DNA of 64,000 nucleotides from Asaia bogorensis_B. Lineage in GTDB: Bacteria > Pseudomonadota > Alphaproteobacteria > Acetobacterales > Acetobacteraceae. The stretch's first letter is position 1. The number at the start of each line of letters is the position of its first letter. The notes beneath the pieces are model-generated. The model was not told the DNA's origin. It did no database searches and worked only from the letters and a program-made list of their open reading frames with translations. The DNA is taken from assembly GCF_900465315.1 (NCBI RefSeq), contig NZ_UBIX01000007.1; one strand, given 5' to 3'. This document shows positions 25,903-34,142 of the stretch, in pieces. The position numbers and the translations under genes are program-made.

Positions 25903-27444
25903 ATGAAGCTCCGCACTGGTCTGCTGCTCGGAACGGCATTCCTGGCCGGAATCACCGCCGGTCCGGCGTTGGAAGCCGCCATGGCCCCGAGCCTCGGGCA
26001 GATGATCAGCAGCAAGGCCTTCGCCAAGGAAGTCGCGGCCGACCCCGACAACCACAGCGAAACCCTGCGTCTGCTCACCTTGTTCGGAACCGTGCTCGAC
26101 CTCGTTCGGGCCGAATATGTCGAGCCTGTCAGCGACAAGGATCTGATCAACAACGCCCTCGATGGCATGGTGGGCGGTCTCGATCCCCACAGCTCCTACA
26201 TGAACGAGAAGCAGTTCAAGGAGATGCAGATCCAGATCAGCGGCAAGTTCGGCGGTCTGGGCGTACAGGTTCAGCAGCAGAACGGCCATATCCGCGTGGT
26301 CTCGCCCATCGATGGCACCCCTGCCTCGCGCGCAGGGCTCAAGCCGGGCGATTACATCACCGAAGTCGATGGCAAGTCGCTTGAGGGTCTGACTCTCGAT
26401 CAGGCCGTGACCAAGATGCGCGGCGATCCGGGCACCAAGATCACCCTGACCATCATTCGCGCGAAAGAGCCCAAGCCGCTCAAGGTCACCATGACCCGCG
26501 AGGTCGTGCATGTGCAGGTCGTGCGCTCGTCGCTTTATGGCAATATCGGCTATATCCGCATTTCCGAATTCGACGACGACACCGAGACCGCACTGCATGA
26601 GGCCTATGACAAGCTGAAGGCAAAGTCGGGCAACAAGCTGCAGGGTCTTGTGCTCGATCTGCGTCTGAACCCCGGCGGCAAGCTCGATCAGGCCATTGCT
26701 GTCAGCGATGATTTCATCCCCGAAGGCGAGATTGTCTCGATCCGCGGGCGTCACGCCGAAAACAACCGTCGCTGGGATGCCAAAGGCACCGATATCACAG
26801 GCAAGCTGCCGATTGTCGTGTTGATCGATGGCGGATCGGCCTCGGCCTCCGAAATCGTGGCCGGTGCGCTTCAGGACCATCGCCGCGCCGTTCTGGTGGG
26901 CGAGAAATCCTTCGGCAAGGGCTCCGTGCAGTCGCTCATCCCCGTGCCGGGCCATGGTGCCGTGCGTCTGACAACGGCGCGTTACTACACGCCATCGGGC
27001 CGCTCCATTCAGGCTTTGGGCATCGCGCCCGATATCGTGGTCAAGGAAAGCAAGGACGACGATGGCTACGGCTATCGTGAAGCCGATCTGGCCCATATCA
27101 TCACCAATACGGGCGGCAACAAGAACAAGGCCCCGACACGGACCGACCTGCCTTCCATCTCGGCAAGCATCCCCCACGCCCCTGCGGATAACTGGCCCCG
27201 TTTCGACCCGGCCAAGCCGGCGACGGACTTCCAGCTGCAACAGGGGCTGCGTGTGGTCCGCGCCATGGCATCCCTGCCTGATGAAGCGCTTCCGCTGGGG
27301 CAACCGGCTGCTGACAAGGCCGCTGCAAAAACCGCAGACGCGAAGGCCCCGGAAAAGGCGACTGACGACAAGGCCGCTGGAGAAAAAGCGGCGGGCAAGG
27401 ATCAGAAGCCCCCTGCTCCGGCTTCTTCTTCCACGCAGCACTGA
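25903..27444 (+). CDS. ctpA: carboxyl-terminal processing protease (S41 family)
   Basis: Periplasmic PDZ protease that cleaves protein C-termini. Start at 25903 is preferred because AAGGG is nine bases upstream; the ATG at 25894 abuts it directly. The 513 residues have a signal peptide, a PDZ domain (~115-195, FGGLGVQV and RAGLKPGDYI), and the S41 core with the likely Ser-Lys dyad Ser314 in GGSASASEI and Lys339 in GEKSFGKGSVQ. The C-terminus is a low-complexity Lys/Ala tail (from ~425). Pairing with an EnvC-like gene fits peptidoglycan-enzyme control. Confidence 0.95.
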   Translation: MKLRTGLLLGTAFLAGITAGPALEAAMAPSLGQMISSKAFAKEVAADPDNHSETLRLLTLFGTVLDLVRAEYVEPVSDKDLINNALDGMVGGLDPHSSYMNEKQFKEMQIQISGKFGGLGVQVQQQNGHIRVVSPIDGTPASRAGLKPGDYITEVDGKSLEGLTLDQAVTKMRGDPGTKITLTIIRAKEPKPLKVTMTREVVHVQVVRSSLYGNIGYIRISEFDDDTETALHEAYDKLKAKSGNKLQGLVLDLRLNPGGKLDQAIAVSDDFIPEGEIVSIRGRHAENNRRWDAKGTDITGKLPIVVLIDGGSASASEIVAGALQDHRRAVLVGEKSFGKGSVQSLIPVPGHGAVRLTTARYYTPSGRSIQALGIAPDIVVKESKDDDGYGYREADLAHIITNTGGNKNKAPTRTDLPSISASIPHAPADNWPRFDPAKPATDFQLQQGLRVVRAMASLPDEALPLGQPAADKAAAKTADAKAPEKATDDKAAGEKAAGKDQKPPAPASSSTQH

Positions 27445-27455
27445 TTTTTTCTGGC

Positions 27456-27480
27456 ACCGGCCCCTTTCGAGGGGCCGGTT
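27456..27480 (+). terminator. intrinsic terminator after ctpA
   Basis: ACCGGCCCC and GGGGCCGGT flank a short TTTCGA-type loop, 11 bases after the ctpA stop, followed by TTTC. An AT run precedes it. Confidence 0.75.
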
Positions 27481-27525
27481 TCATATCTTCCGCTTGACGC
27501 TTCAACTCCATCCGAGCCCTACGCC

Positions 27526-28023
27526 ATGATCGATCCGGCCACGCTTCCCTATCGCCCCAATGTGGGCATCATGCTGTTCAACCGCGAGGGCGCTCTCTTC
27601 CTCGCCAGACGGACCGATCTGCGTGATGTCTGGCAATGCCCTCAGGGCGGGATTGACGAGAACGAATCTCCGGAAGAAGCGGCCCATCGTGAGTTGCGTG
27701 AGGAGACTGGGCTTCGTCATGCCACCCTGCTGGGCAGCTATCCCGGTTGGTTGCCCTATGACCTGCCTGCCCATCTGATTGGCAAGGCACTCGGGGGACG
27801 ATATCGCGGTCAGACGCAACGCTGGTTTGCCATGCGCATGGCCGAGCCTGACAGCGCCATCAATCTGGCAGGAGATGGCACGGAACCTGCCGAATTCGAT
27901 CGCTGGGAGTGGGTCCGCCCCCGGGACGTGACAACCTATAATCTGGGCTTCAAGCGCCCACTCTACGAACAGATCCTGCCCGCACTGGCGGCTCTGGCAC
28001 CTCCTGTGGTTCAGGAAATCTGA
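27526..28023 (+). CDS. rppH: RNA pyrophosphohydrolase
   Basis: Removes pyrophosphate from triphosphorylated mRNA 5' ends, triggering RNase E decay (also acts on dinucleoside polyphosphates). The 165 residues start with the typical YRPNVGIMLFNREG and have a perfect NUDIX box at 41-63 (GX5EX7REUXEEXGU, with REL-REETGL at its end) followed by WLPYDLP and RGQTQRWF signatures. A terminator separates it from ctpA, so it may have its own promoter. Confidence 0.96.
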   Translation: MIDPATLPYRPNVGIMLFNREGALFLARRTDLRDVWQCPQGGIDENESPEEAAHRELREETGLRHATLLGSYPGWLPYDLPAHLIGKALGGRYRGQTQRWFAMRMAEPDSAINLAGDGTEPAEFDRWEWVRPRDVTTYNLGFKRPLYEQILPALAALAPPVVQEI

Positions 28024-28159
28024 TCATCCTCAGCAGCGCTTCTCGCCGTAAGCCCTGAGTCTGGGCCACCTCTCCCCTCAAGACCATCAATCCTGATCAT
28101 GCATGCCTCAGGCATTCAGCAGGGGGCGTGCTGGCGAACCCCGGCGCGCTCCCGGTGTC

Positions 28160-30004
28160 TCAAGGGGCTTCTAAGATTTCGAGCGTGGCGGCTTCCAGCA
28201 CGACTTCAGGTGCGGCCTCAACCAGATCGAGCGACTGGTTGCGCACAAGGCGGGCATAGAGTCCGCCCTGCGCCTGCAACTCGGCATGGGTACCCATTTC
28301 GACGGCCGCGCCTTCGCTCATGACAATAATCAGGTCAGCACTCTTAACCGTCGATAGACGATGCGCCACAATGATGGTGGTGCGGTCACGGCGCAGGTCG
28401 GCCAAAGTTGCCTGCACCTTGGCCTCGCTCTCTGAATCCAGTGCGCTTGTCGCCTCATCCAGCAGCAGCAGACGCGGATCACGCAGTAGCGCGCGCGCCA
28501 GCGCCACACGTTGCCTTTGCCCACCCGAAAGACGCTGACCACCCGGACCAACCCGTGTATCGAGCCCCTGCGGCAAGGTATCGGCAAAATCGACTGCCGC
28601 CGCAAGGGCAGCCGCCTCGACTTCTGCACGGCTGGCCGTGGGGCGACCGATGCGAATGTTCTCTAGCACGGACATGTCGAAAAGTGTGGTGTCCTGGCTG
28701 ACATAGGCAATGGCGTCGCGCAGCTCGGAGAGCTTCAGATCACGCAGATCCACCCCATCGAGTAAAATCTGCCCCGCGCTGACATCGTGAAGTCTCGGAA
28801 TGAGCGACAATGCCGTAGATTTACCGGCCCCTGACGGCCCGACCAGCGCTACGGTCCAGCCCGGTCGCACATCAAAGCTCAGGCCACGCAAACCTGTGCG
28901 GCCATCGGGATAGACAAACCCGGCCTGATCGAACACCAAGCGCCCATGCCCCGGCGGCAGGAGACGCGCATCCGTACGTTCGGCCACGGCTGGCGGTTCG
29001 TCGATGACCGAAAAAACACGCTCCAGCCCACCAAGACCTTCCTGCAAGGCCGCATTGAGCGACCCAAGGGCGCGCAAGGGGCGCGAAGCGGCAAAAAGAG
29101 CGGCGATGAAGGCCGTGAAATCGCCCAGCGTCGCGCCACCCATCGCGGCACGCCAGCCGGCGAAACCGAGCACCGCAGCAATAGCCGTGCCACCCAGCAC
29201 CTCGAGCACGGGATCGACACGCGCCCGCCCGCGTGAAATCCGCCAGAACGCATGATGGAGCAGGTCCAGCGACCCATCCACACGCCGTGCTTCGCTATCC
29301 TCCATACGATACACGCGCACCTGACGGGCCAGCGCAAAGCTCTCATTGAGCAATGTCGCCGTCTCACCGATCTGCTCCTGCATACCCCCCGAGGCACGAC
29401 GGACACGCTTGCCAAGTTTCTGTATCGGCACAGCGGCGACCGGATAGAGCACGAGCGCGATCAGGCTCAGCTCCCAGTCGGTATAGATCATGGAGGCGAC
29501 AAGCCCGACCACGGTCACGACATCTCCCAGCGCATTGACGGCGCGGATCATGGCCTCACGTATCGAGACCGCATCGGTGGTAAAGCGCGCAGCCCACTGC
29601 GCGGGTGCTTCCTTTTCGATACGGGCGATATCGGCTGTGAGAGCATGGGCGAACATGCGTGACTGCAAGCCGCGTATGACCACGAGAACGAGCCCCTGTA
29701 CGGACAGGGTCTGGCCATACTGTGTGGCGGCCTTGAGCCCGGTCACGAGCACCACCAGAGCAGGCACCTGATAGAGAATACGCGGGTCATGCACCGCAAA
29801 CATGTCCACCGCGCGCTTGATAACGAGCGGATACAGGGCCGTCAGCCCGGCGGTCAGAACCGTAAGCACCACGACGGCGACCAGACGCCCAACATGATGC
29901 TGGACTTCCTCACGCCAGATGCGAAAGATCATCTGGCGTCCCTGCACCCCCTGCGGGTCGATGCGTCGCAAAGGGGTCTGGGCTGCAGGCTGCGCTGTTT
30001 TCAT
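28160..30004 (-). CDS. ABC exporter with fused membrane and ATPase domains, MsbA-like
   Basis: A 614-residue half-transporter: six-helix export domain (~residues 38-320) and an ATPase with Walker A GPSGAGKST (389-397), signature LSGGQ (492-496), Walker B LLLLDEATSALD (512-523) and the H-loop in VAHRLSTVKSAD. The sequence resembles MsbA/multidrug-type lipid exporters, so flipping of lipid A or another amphipathic substrate is likely, acting as a homodimer. It lies nine bases downstream of the CCA-adding enzyme gene on the same strand. The substrate cannot be assigned from sequence. Confidence 0.9.
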   Translation of the reverse strand: MKTAQPAAQTPLRRIDPQGVQGRQMIFRIWREEVQHHVGRLVAVVVLTVLTAGLTALYPLVIKRAVDMFAVHDPRILYQVPALVVLVTGLKAATQYGQTLSVQGLVLVVIRGLQSRMFAHALTADIARIEKEAPAQWAARFTTDAVSIREAMIRAVNALGDVVTVVGLVASMIYTDWELSLIALVLYPVAAVPIQKLGKRVRRASGGMQEQIGETATLLNESFALARQVRVYRMEDSEARRVDGSLDLLHHAFWRISRGRARVDPVLEVLGGTAIAAVLGFAGWRAAMGGATLGDFTAFIAALFAASRPLRALGSLNAALQEGLGGLERVFSVIDEPPAVAERTDARLLPPGHGRLVFDQAGFVYPDGRTGLRGLSFDVRPGWTVALVGPSGAGKSTALSLIPRLHDVSAGQILLDGVDLRDLKLSELRDAIAYVSQDTTLFDMSVLENIRIGRPTASRAEVEAAALAAAVDFADTLPQGLDTRVGPGGQRLSGGQRQRVALARALLRDPRLLLLDEATSALDSESEAKVQATLADLRRDRTTIIVAHRLSTVKSADLIIVMSEGAAVEMGTHAELQAQGGLYARLVRNQSLDLVEAAPEVVLEAATLEILEAP

Positions 30005-30013
30005 TCCTGCGGT

Positions 30014-31285
30014 TTACCCCCCTGCGCCCTGTGACGAAAGAGGCAGGCGCGTTTTCAGTTCGGCAAGACAGGCCATCCGGTCGGGCAGACAGCCCTGGCT
30101 GCGCCACCAGGCAGCCAGATGGGCAAGAGTCTCTCCTATGGCCGGTCCCGGTCGCACACCAGCGGCCATGACATCACGCCCGGCCAGCGGAAAAACCGGG
30201 CGCTCAAGCTGTGCGAGCCTGTCTCTCAATGTGTTCCATGCCTTGGACGAGACATCGGCTATCCTCTCGACCTGTGCAAACCAGCTGCGGTCGGTCAATG
30301 TCTGCCGGTCATGACATGACAGCAGCATGCGAAGCTCGTGGTCACCCAGTGAGGGCGCGAGGATCAACGGGTTCTGCGTTTCATACCCTTGCGCATCGAA
30401 ACCATGCAGCGGGGTGGACGGGCTCATACGGGCAAGGCGCTGCGCCTGTTTGCCCGACAACCGAAGCCGCTCAGCCAGATCCGGCGTATCAGCCAGCAGT
30501 CCAAGACGCAGGATGTCATCGGGCGGGACATCGGCATCGAGTGCACGGGCCAGACGCGGCAAGTCTGCCGAAGGCAGGAGGCGAGGCAGGATACCGGTAT
30601 CGGCCATCAGATGCAGGCTGCGCATGAGATTGGGTCCTGTGAGAATACGCAGTATCTCGCTGGCCACACGCTCGGCGGAGAGCCCATCGATCAGGGCAGC
30701 ATGGCTGGTGATTGCCCGTATCGCTTCCGCATCGGGCCGATCCTGCGGGCCGGTGCCTCCGAAACGCGCCTGAAAACGGAAAAACCGCAGGATACGCAGC
30801 GCATCTTCCTCAATGCGGCGGGCGGCATCGCCTACAAAGCGCACATGATGCGCCGCAAGATCCTCAAGCCCCCCGAAATAGTCATGAATATCGCCATGAC
30901 GGTCACAGAAGAGCGCATTGATCGTGAAATCGCGTCGCGCTGCGTCCTCCTGCCAGTCTGTCGTCCAGGCAACCTCGGCATGACGTCCGTTCGTTTGCAC
31001 GTCACGCCGCAATGTCGTGATTTCATAGGGCACATGATCGATCACCGCTGTGACGGTGCCATGAGCCAGCCCGGTCGGTATCGTCTTGATCCCCGCCGCT
31101 TCAAACAGGGCCTGAACCGTCTCGGGGGGCTCCGGGGTTGCCAGATCGAGATCATGCACCGCATCACGCCCGATGAGCAGATCGCGCACCGATCCACCAA
31201 CGAGACGCGCTTGCGGCAGAATATGCCAGAGGCGATCGAGGCCCGAACGATCAGGCAGTTTGTCGAGAAGGCTCAGATGAGACAC
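30014..31285 (-). CDS. cca: CCA tRNA nucleotidyltransferase
   Basis: Adds or repairs the 3'-CCA end of tRNAs. The 423-residue class II enzyme shows GGSVRDLLIGR (residues ~30-40), the catalytic DLDLA, RRDVQTNGRHAEV and RRDFTINALFCD motifs, and EEDALRILRFFRFQARFG of the neck domain. A C-terminal extension of about 150 residues is as in alphaproteobacterial members. It follows the DUF1285 gene and precedes the ABC exporter, all on one strand. Confidence 0.95.
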   Translation of the reverse strand: MSHLSLLDKLPDRSGLDRLWHILPQARLVGGSVRDLLIGRDAVHDLDLATPEPPETVQALFEAAGIKTIPTGLAHGTVTAVIDHVPYEITTLRRDVQTNGRHAEVAWTTDWQEDAARRDFTINALFCDRHGDIHDYFGGLEDLAAHHVRFVGDAARRIEEDALRILRFFRFQARFGGTGPQDRPDAEAIRAITSHAALIDGLSAERVASEILRILTGPNLMRSLHLMADTGILPRLLPSADLPRLARALDADVPPDDILRLGLLADTPDLAERLRLSGKQAQRLARMSPSTPLHGFDAQGYETQNPLILAPSLGDHELRMLLSCHDRQTLTDRSWFAQVERIADVSSKAWNTLRDRLAQLERPVFPLAGRDVMAAGVRPGPAIGETLAHLAAWWRSQGCLPDRMACLAELKTRLPLSSQGAGG

Positions 31286-31354
31286 GGCTGTTGATCAAAT
31301 TCCGGAACAGAAGAAAAAACGGCTTTGATTCCCGCTGTCCCATACCCACCCCGG

Positions 31355-32077
31355 TTACGGCATGGGCGCCAGCGGGAAAAAGCGATTATGGCTCCATACG
31401 CCCATGCAGGGGCGACAGCCAACATGACCGGGCACAGCAAGTGCCACGAGTTCATAATAGACCGGGCGCGACAGCCGGGCGAGCACGGGCTGGTCGCCCT
31501 CGCCGCGACGGACCTGAACATAGGGTATGGCCGCGCAATCTTCCGATGGCGGATGGTCCCAATCGACAATCAGGGGATGGGCGGGCCCAACGCAAAGCAG
31601 CTCATCCATATTGGTGCGCAGGCACAGATTTTGCTGACGGCCGCAGCCGCCACGAAAATCGAGTTCCCGCACGATGAACGGGGCATCTTCCACCTGTATG
31701 ATACCAGACTCAGTCGGCGTCCTCAGCCAGAACTGCCCTTGAGCGTCACGTGTCAGCATGGAGCCAAACAGACACAGCATTTCCTTGCGGCGTATGGGCG
31801 AGCCCCGATACAGCCACGTCCCGTCGCGTCGGATGACAAAAGGCAGGGCACGGGGGGTCTGCTCGCCCCCTGTCATTTCCAGCGGGGCCAGCCCGATATC
31901 GGACGCGCCCGAATCTGCGCTCCCTTCCGCTCGCATCGCGCCGGCACGATCCACGCCGGAAGGAACAGAACCAGCGGATGACCGGCCCTCGCAACCTGCA
32001 CGGGTCGGGAACCCGGCTTCATGAGTCGCAGAACGCTCTGCGCCGTCTGTCGCCTGTTTAACCACGCCGTCCTTCAA
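31355..32077 (-). CDS. DUF1285 family protein with N-terminal extension
   Basis: The C-terminal ~165 residues match DUF1285: PFVIRRDGTWLYRGSPI, RKEMLCLFGSML, EDAPFIVRELDF and LRTNMDELLCVGPAHPL. The biochemical role of this family is unknown. The first ~75 residues are low-complexity (Ala/Gly/Ser/Glu) and may be a linker or non-coding, so the real start could be further in; no clear ribosome site decides this. Divergent from moxR and just upstream of cca, an arrangement seen in other alphaproteobacteria. Confidence 0.85.
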   Translation of the reverse strand: MKDGVVKQATDGAERSATHEAGFPTRAGCEGRSSAGSVPSGVDRAGAMRAEGSADSGASDIGLAPLEMTGGEQTPRALPFVIRRDGTWLYRGSPIRRKEMLCLFGSMLTRDAQGQFWLRTPTESGIIQVEDAPFIVRELDFRGGCGRQQNLCLRTNMDELLCVGPAHPLIVDWDHPPSEDCAAIPYVQVRRGEGDQPVLARLSRPVYYELVALAVPGHVGCRPCMGVWSHNRFFPLAPMP

Positions 32078-32175
32078 GGTTCTCTCCGCTCACGGTCCAA
32101 AAAATCTGGTCTCCTGCTGCAAGTTGGGTCGTCTTATGGCTTGATGAAACCCCCGGAACTGTCAGATTGGCAAAT

Positions 32176-33204
32176 ATGAGCCAGAACGATCTCTCTTCCT
32201 TCCCCGCCGGATACCGCCCGGATGAAAACCCGGCTGATCTCGCTTATGTCGAGCAACTGACCGCCCAGCTGGGTGCCGTCAGGCAGGCCATAGGCCAGGT
32301 TGTTCTGGGTCAGCGCGATGTCATCGACCGTCTGCTGGTCACGATCCTCTCCGGGGGTCACGCGCTTTTGATCGGCGCACCGGGCCTCGGCAAGACGCTT
32401 CTTGTCAGTACCGCAGCCCGCGTTCTGGGCCTCGATACACGCCGCGTGCAGTTCACGCCGGATCTGATGCCATCGGACATCACGGGCAGTGATATTCTCG
32501 ACGAGGACGAAAACGGCCGTCGTTTCTTCCGCTTCGTCCGCGGGCCGATCTTCACGCAGCTTCTCCTGGCCGATGAAATCAACCGTGCCAGCCCGCGGAC
32601 GCAATCCGCCCTGCTTCAGGCCATGCAGGAATATGAAGTGGCCCAGGCAGGCACAAATCACCCTCTGCCTCGCCCTTTCCACGTTCTCGCAACACAAAAC
32701 CCCATCGAGCAGGAAGGCACCTACCCCCTGCCTGAAGCCCAGCTCGACCGCTTCATGCTGCGTATTGCACTCACCTTCCCTGAGCGCGATGCCGAGCGCG
32801 ACATGCTGCTCCAGACAACCGGTGCCGTAACAGCGAGCGCCCCGACACTTCTCACCCCGGCCGATCTGATCGAGGCGCAATCCCTGGTACGACGTCTGCC
32901 GGTAGGGGAAAAAGTCCTCGAAGCCATCCTGACCCTTGTGCGCGGTCTTCGCCCCGAGACAGCCTACAAGCCCGAAATTGGCACGTCGCTGCTCTACGGG
33001 CCGGGCCCGCGCGCGGCGCAGGCGCTCATGCTGACCTGCCGTGCCCAGGCGCTTCTCGATGGGCGTCTGGCACCCAGCCTCGATGATGTGGCGGAACTGG
33101 CAGAGCCGGTTCTTGCTCATCGTATGGCGCTGAGCTTCCCCGCGCGCGCCGCGGGACAGAAGGTGGAAGCGCTGATTGCCTCGGCTGTCGAGGCGCTTCT
33201 CTGA
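32176..33204 (+). CDS. MoxR-family AAA+ ATPase
   Basis: Chaperone-like ATPase thought to act on partners carrying von Willebrand A domains. The ATG at 32176 is taken as start; a TTG nine bases upstream is possible. The 342 residues have Walker A GAPGLGKT, Walker B LLADEINRASPRTQSALLQAMQE, sensor VLATQNPIEQEGTYPLPEAQLDRF and the C-terminal lid. It begins a plus-strand run with DUF58, BatA/DUF4159 and a VWA-like membrane protein, its expected clients. Confidence 0.94.
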   Translation: MSQNDLSSFPAGYRPDENPADLAYVEQLTAQLGAVRQAIGQVVLGQRDVIDRLLVTILSGGHALLIGAPGLGKTLLVSTAARVLGLDTRRVQFTPDLMPSDITGSDILDEDENGRRFFRFVRGPIFTQLLLADEINRASPRTQSALLQAMQEYEVAQAGTNHPLPRPFHVLATQNPIEQEGTYPLPEAQLDRFMLRIALTFPERDAERDMLLQTTGAVTASAPTLLTPADLIEAQSLVRRLPVGEKVLEAILTLVRGLRPETAYKPEIGTSLLYGPGPRAAQALMLTCRAQALLDGRLAPSLDDVAELAEPVLAHRMALSFPARAAGQKVEALIASAVEALL

Positions 33205-33206
33205 TC

Positions 33207-34142
33207 GTGAGCGGTTTTTTCGGCAAATGGCGGCGTAGCGAGGCAAAGCCATCTCCCGCTGCGCAGGCCGGGTCATACCCGGAGGCGGAAGCCCTCCTCC
33301 CGTCCCTGGTCATCGAGGCAGAGCGCATCGGGCGTCAGTTGCGCGCTGGCGTGCATCACCAGCACCGCGCTGGCGCAGGGGAGGATTTCTGGCAATACCG
33401 CCCGGCCCATGACCATGAACCGGCGCATCGTATCGACTGGCGTCAGTCCGCCCGCAGCGATCAGCTCTGGGTCCGTGAGCGTGAGGCCGAAGGAGCGCAG
33501 ATCCTCTCCCTCTGGTGTGACCCATCGCCCTCAATGAACTGGCGCTCACGCCCCGAATTGCCGCTCAAGACCACGCAGGCCCAGCTTGCCACTCTGGCGC
33601 TGGCCTCCGCCGCGCTGCATGGTGGCGAGCGCGTGACGCTACTCAATGGGCCAGAGCAGGGACGCTCCGTCAGCGGGCCGCACTCCCTCTCCCGCCTCGG
33701 GCAGAATCTGGCGTTTGCCGCCTCGACGCCCCTGCCCCAGCTCGACACGCTGCGCGCCTACGGACAGCTCGTTCTGGTCAGTGATTTCCTGATACCCCCC
33801 GAGACCCTGGACCGGATCCTGCGCGATATTGCAGCCCGACCAGCCCGTACGGAGCTTCTCTGCATCCTCGACCCCGCCGAGCGAAGCCTGCCTTACGCAG
33901 GCCGTATCAGCTTTGACAGCCTTGAGGATGAGGGACAGCTTGTTTTGCCAGCGGTCCAAACTCTGGCGGAGCCCTATGAACGTGCCATGCAGGCCCATCT
34001 CGATCAGCTGGCGACCCTGGCCGAGGCGCATCGCGCCGGCTTTACCCTTCATCATACGGACCAGCCACTCATGCCCGCCCTTCTGGGCCTGCATGCAAGG
34101 TTGAGCGGGGGCCATACGAGCGGGGGAAGCCTGCGTCCATGA
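33207..34142 (+). CDS. DUF58 domain protein
   Basis: Starts with GTG two bases after the moxR stop. The 311 residues include the DUF58 signature (DFWQYRPAHDHEPAHRIDWRQSARSD) followed by a VWA-like fold (LSLWCDPSPSMNW, LVLVSDFLIP). These proteins accompany MoxR ATPases and are thought to be substrates or adaptors in assembling membrane or periplasmic complexes. Stop overlaps the next start by four bases. Confidence 0.92.
   Translation: MSGFFGKWRRSEAKPSPAAQAGSYPEAEALLPSLVIEAERIGRQLRAGVHHQHRAGAGEDFWQYRPAHDHEPAHRIDWRQSARSDQLWVREREAEGAQILSLWCDPSPSMNWRSRPELPLKTTQAQLATLALASAALHGGERVTLLNGPEQGRSVSGPHSLSRLGQNLAFAASTPLPQLDTLRAYGQLVLVSDFLIPPETLDRILRDIAARPARTELLCILDPAERSLPYAGRISFDSLEDEGQLVLPAVQTLAEPYERAMQAHLDQLATLAEAHRAGFTLHHTDQPLMPALLGLHARLSGGHTSGGSLRP

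Noticed and set aside
25792..27441. 549-codon minus-strand open frame opposite ctpA
   Set aside because: Antisense to an unambiguous protease gene; low-complexity His/Arg/Gly composition without domain features. Long antisense frames are common in high-GC DNA.
32134..33276. 380-codon minus-strand open frame opposite moxR
   Set aside because: Antisense to a clear AAA+ ATPase; composition biased and motif-free.
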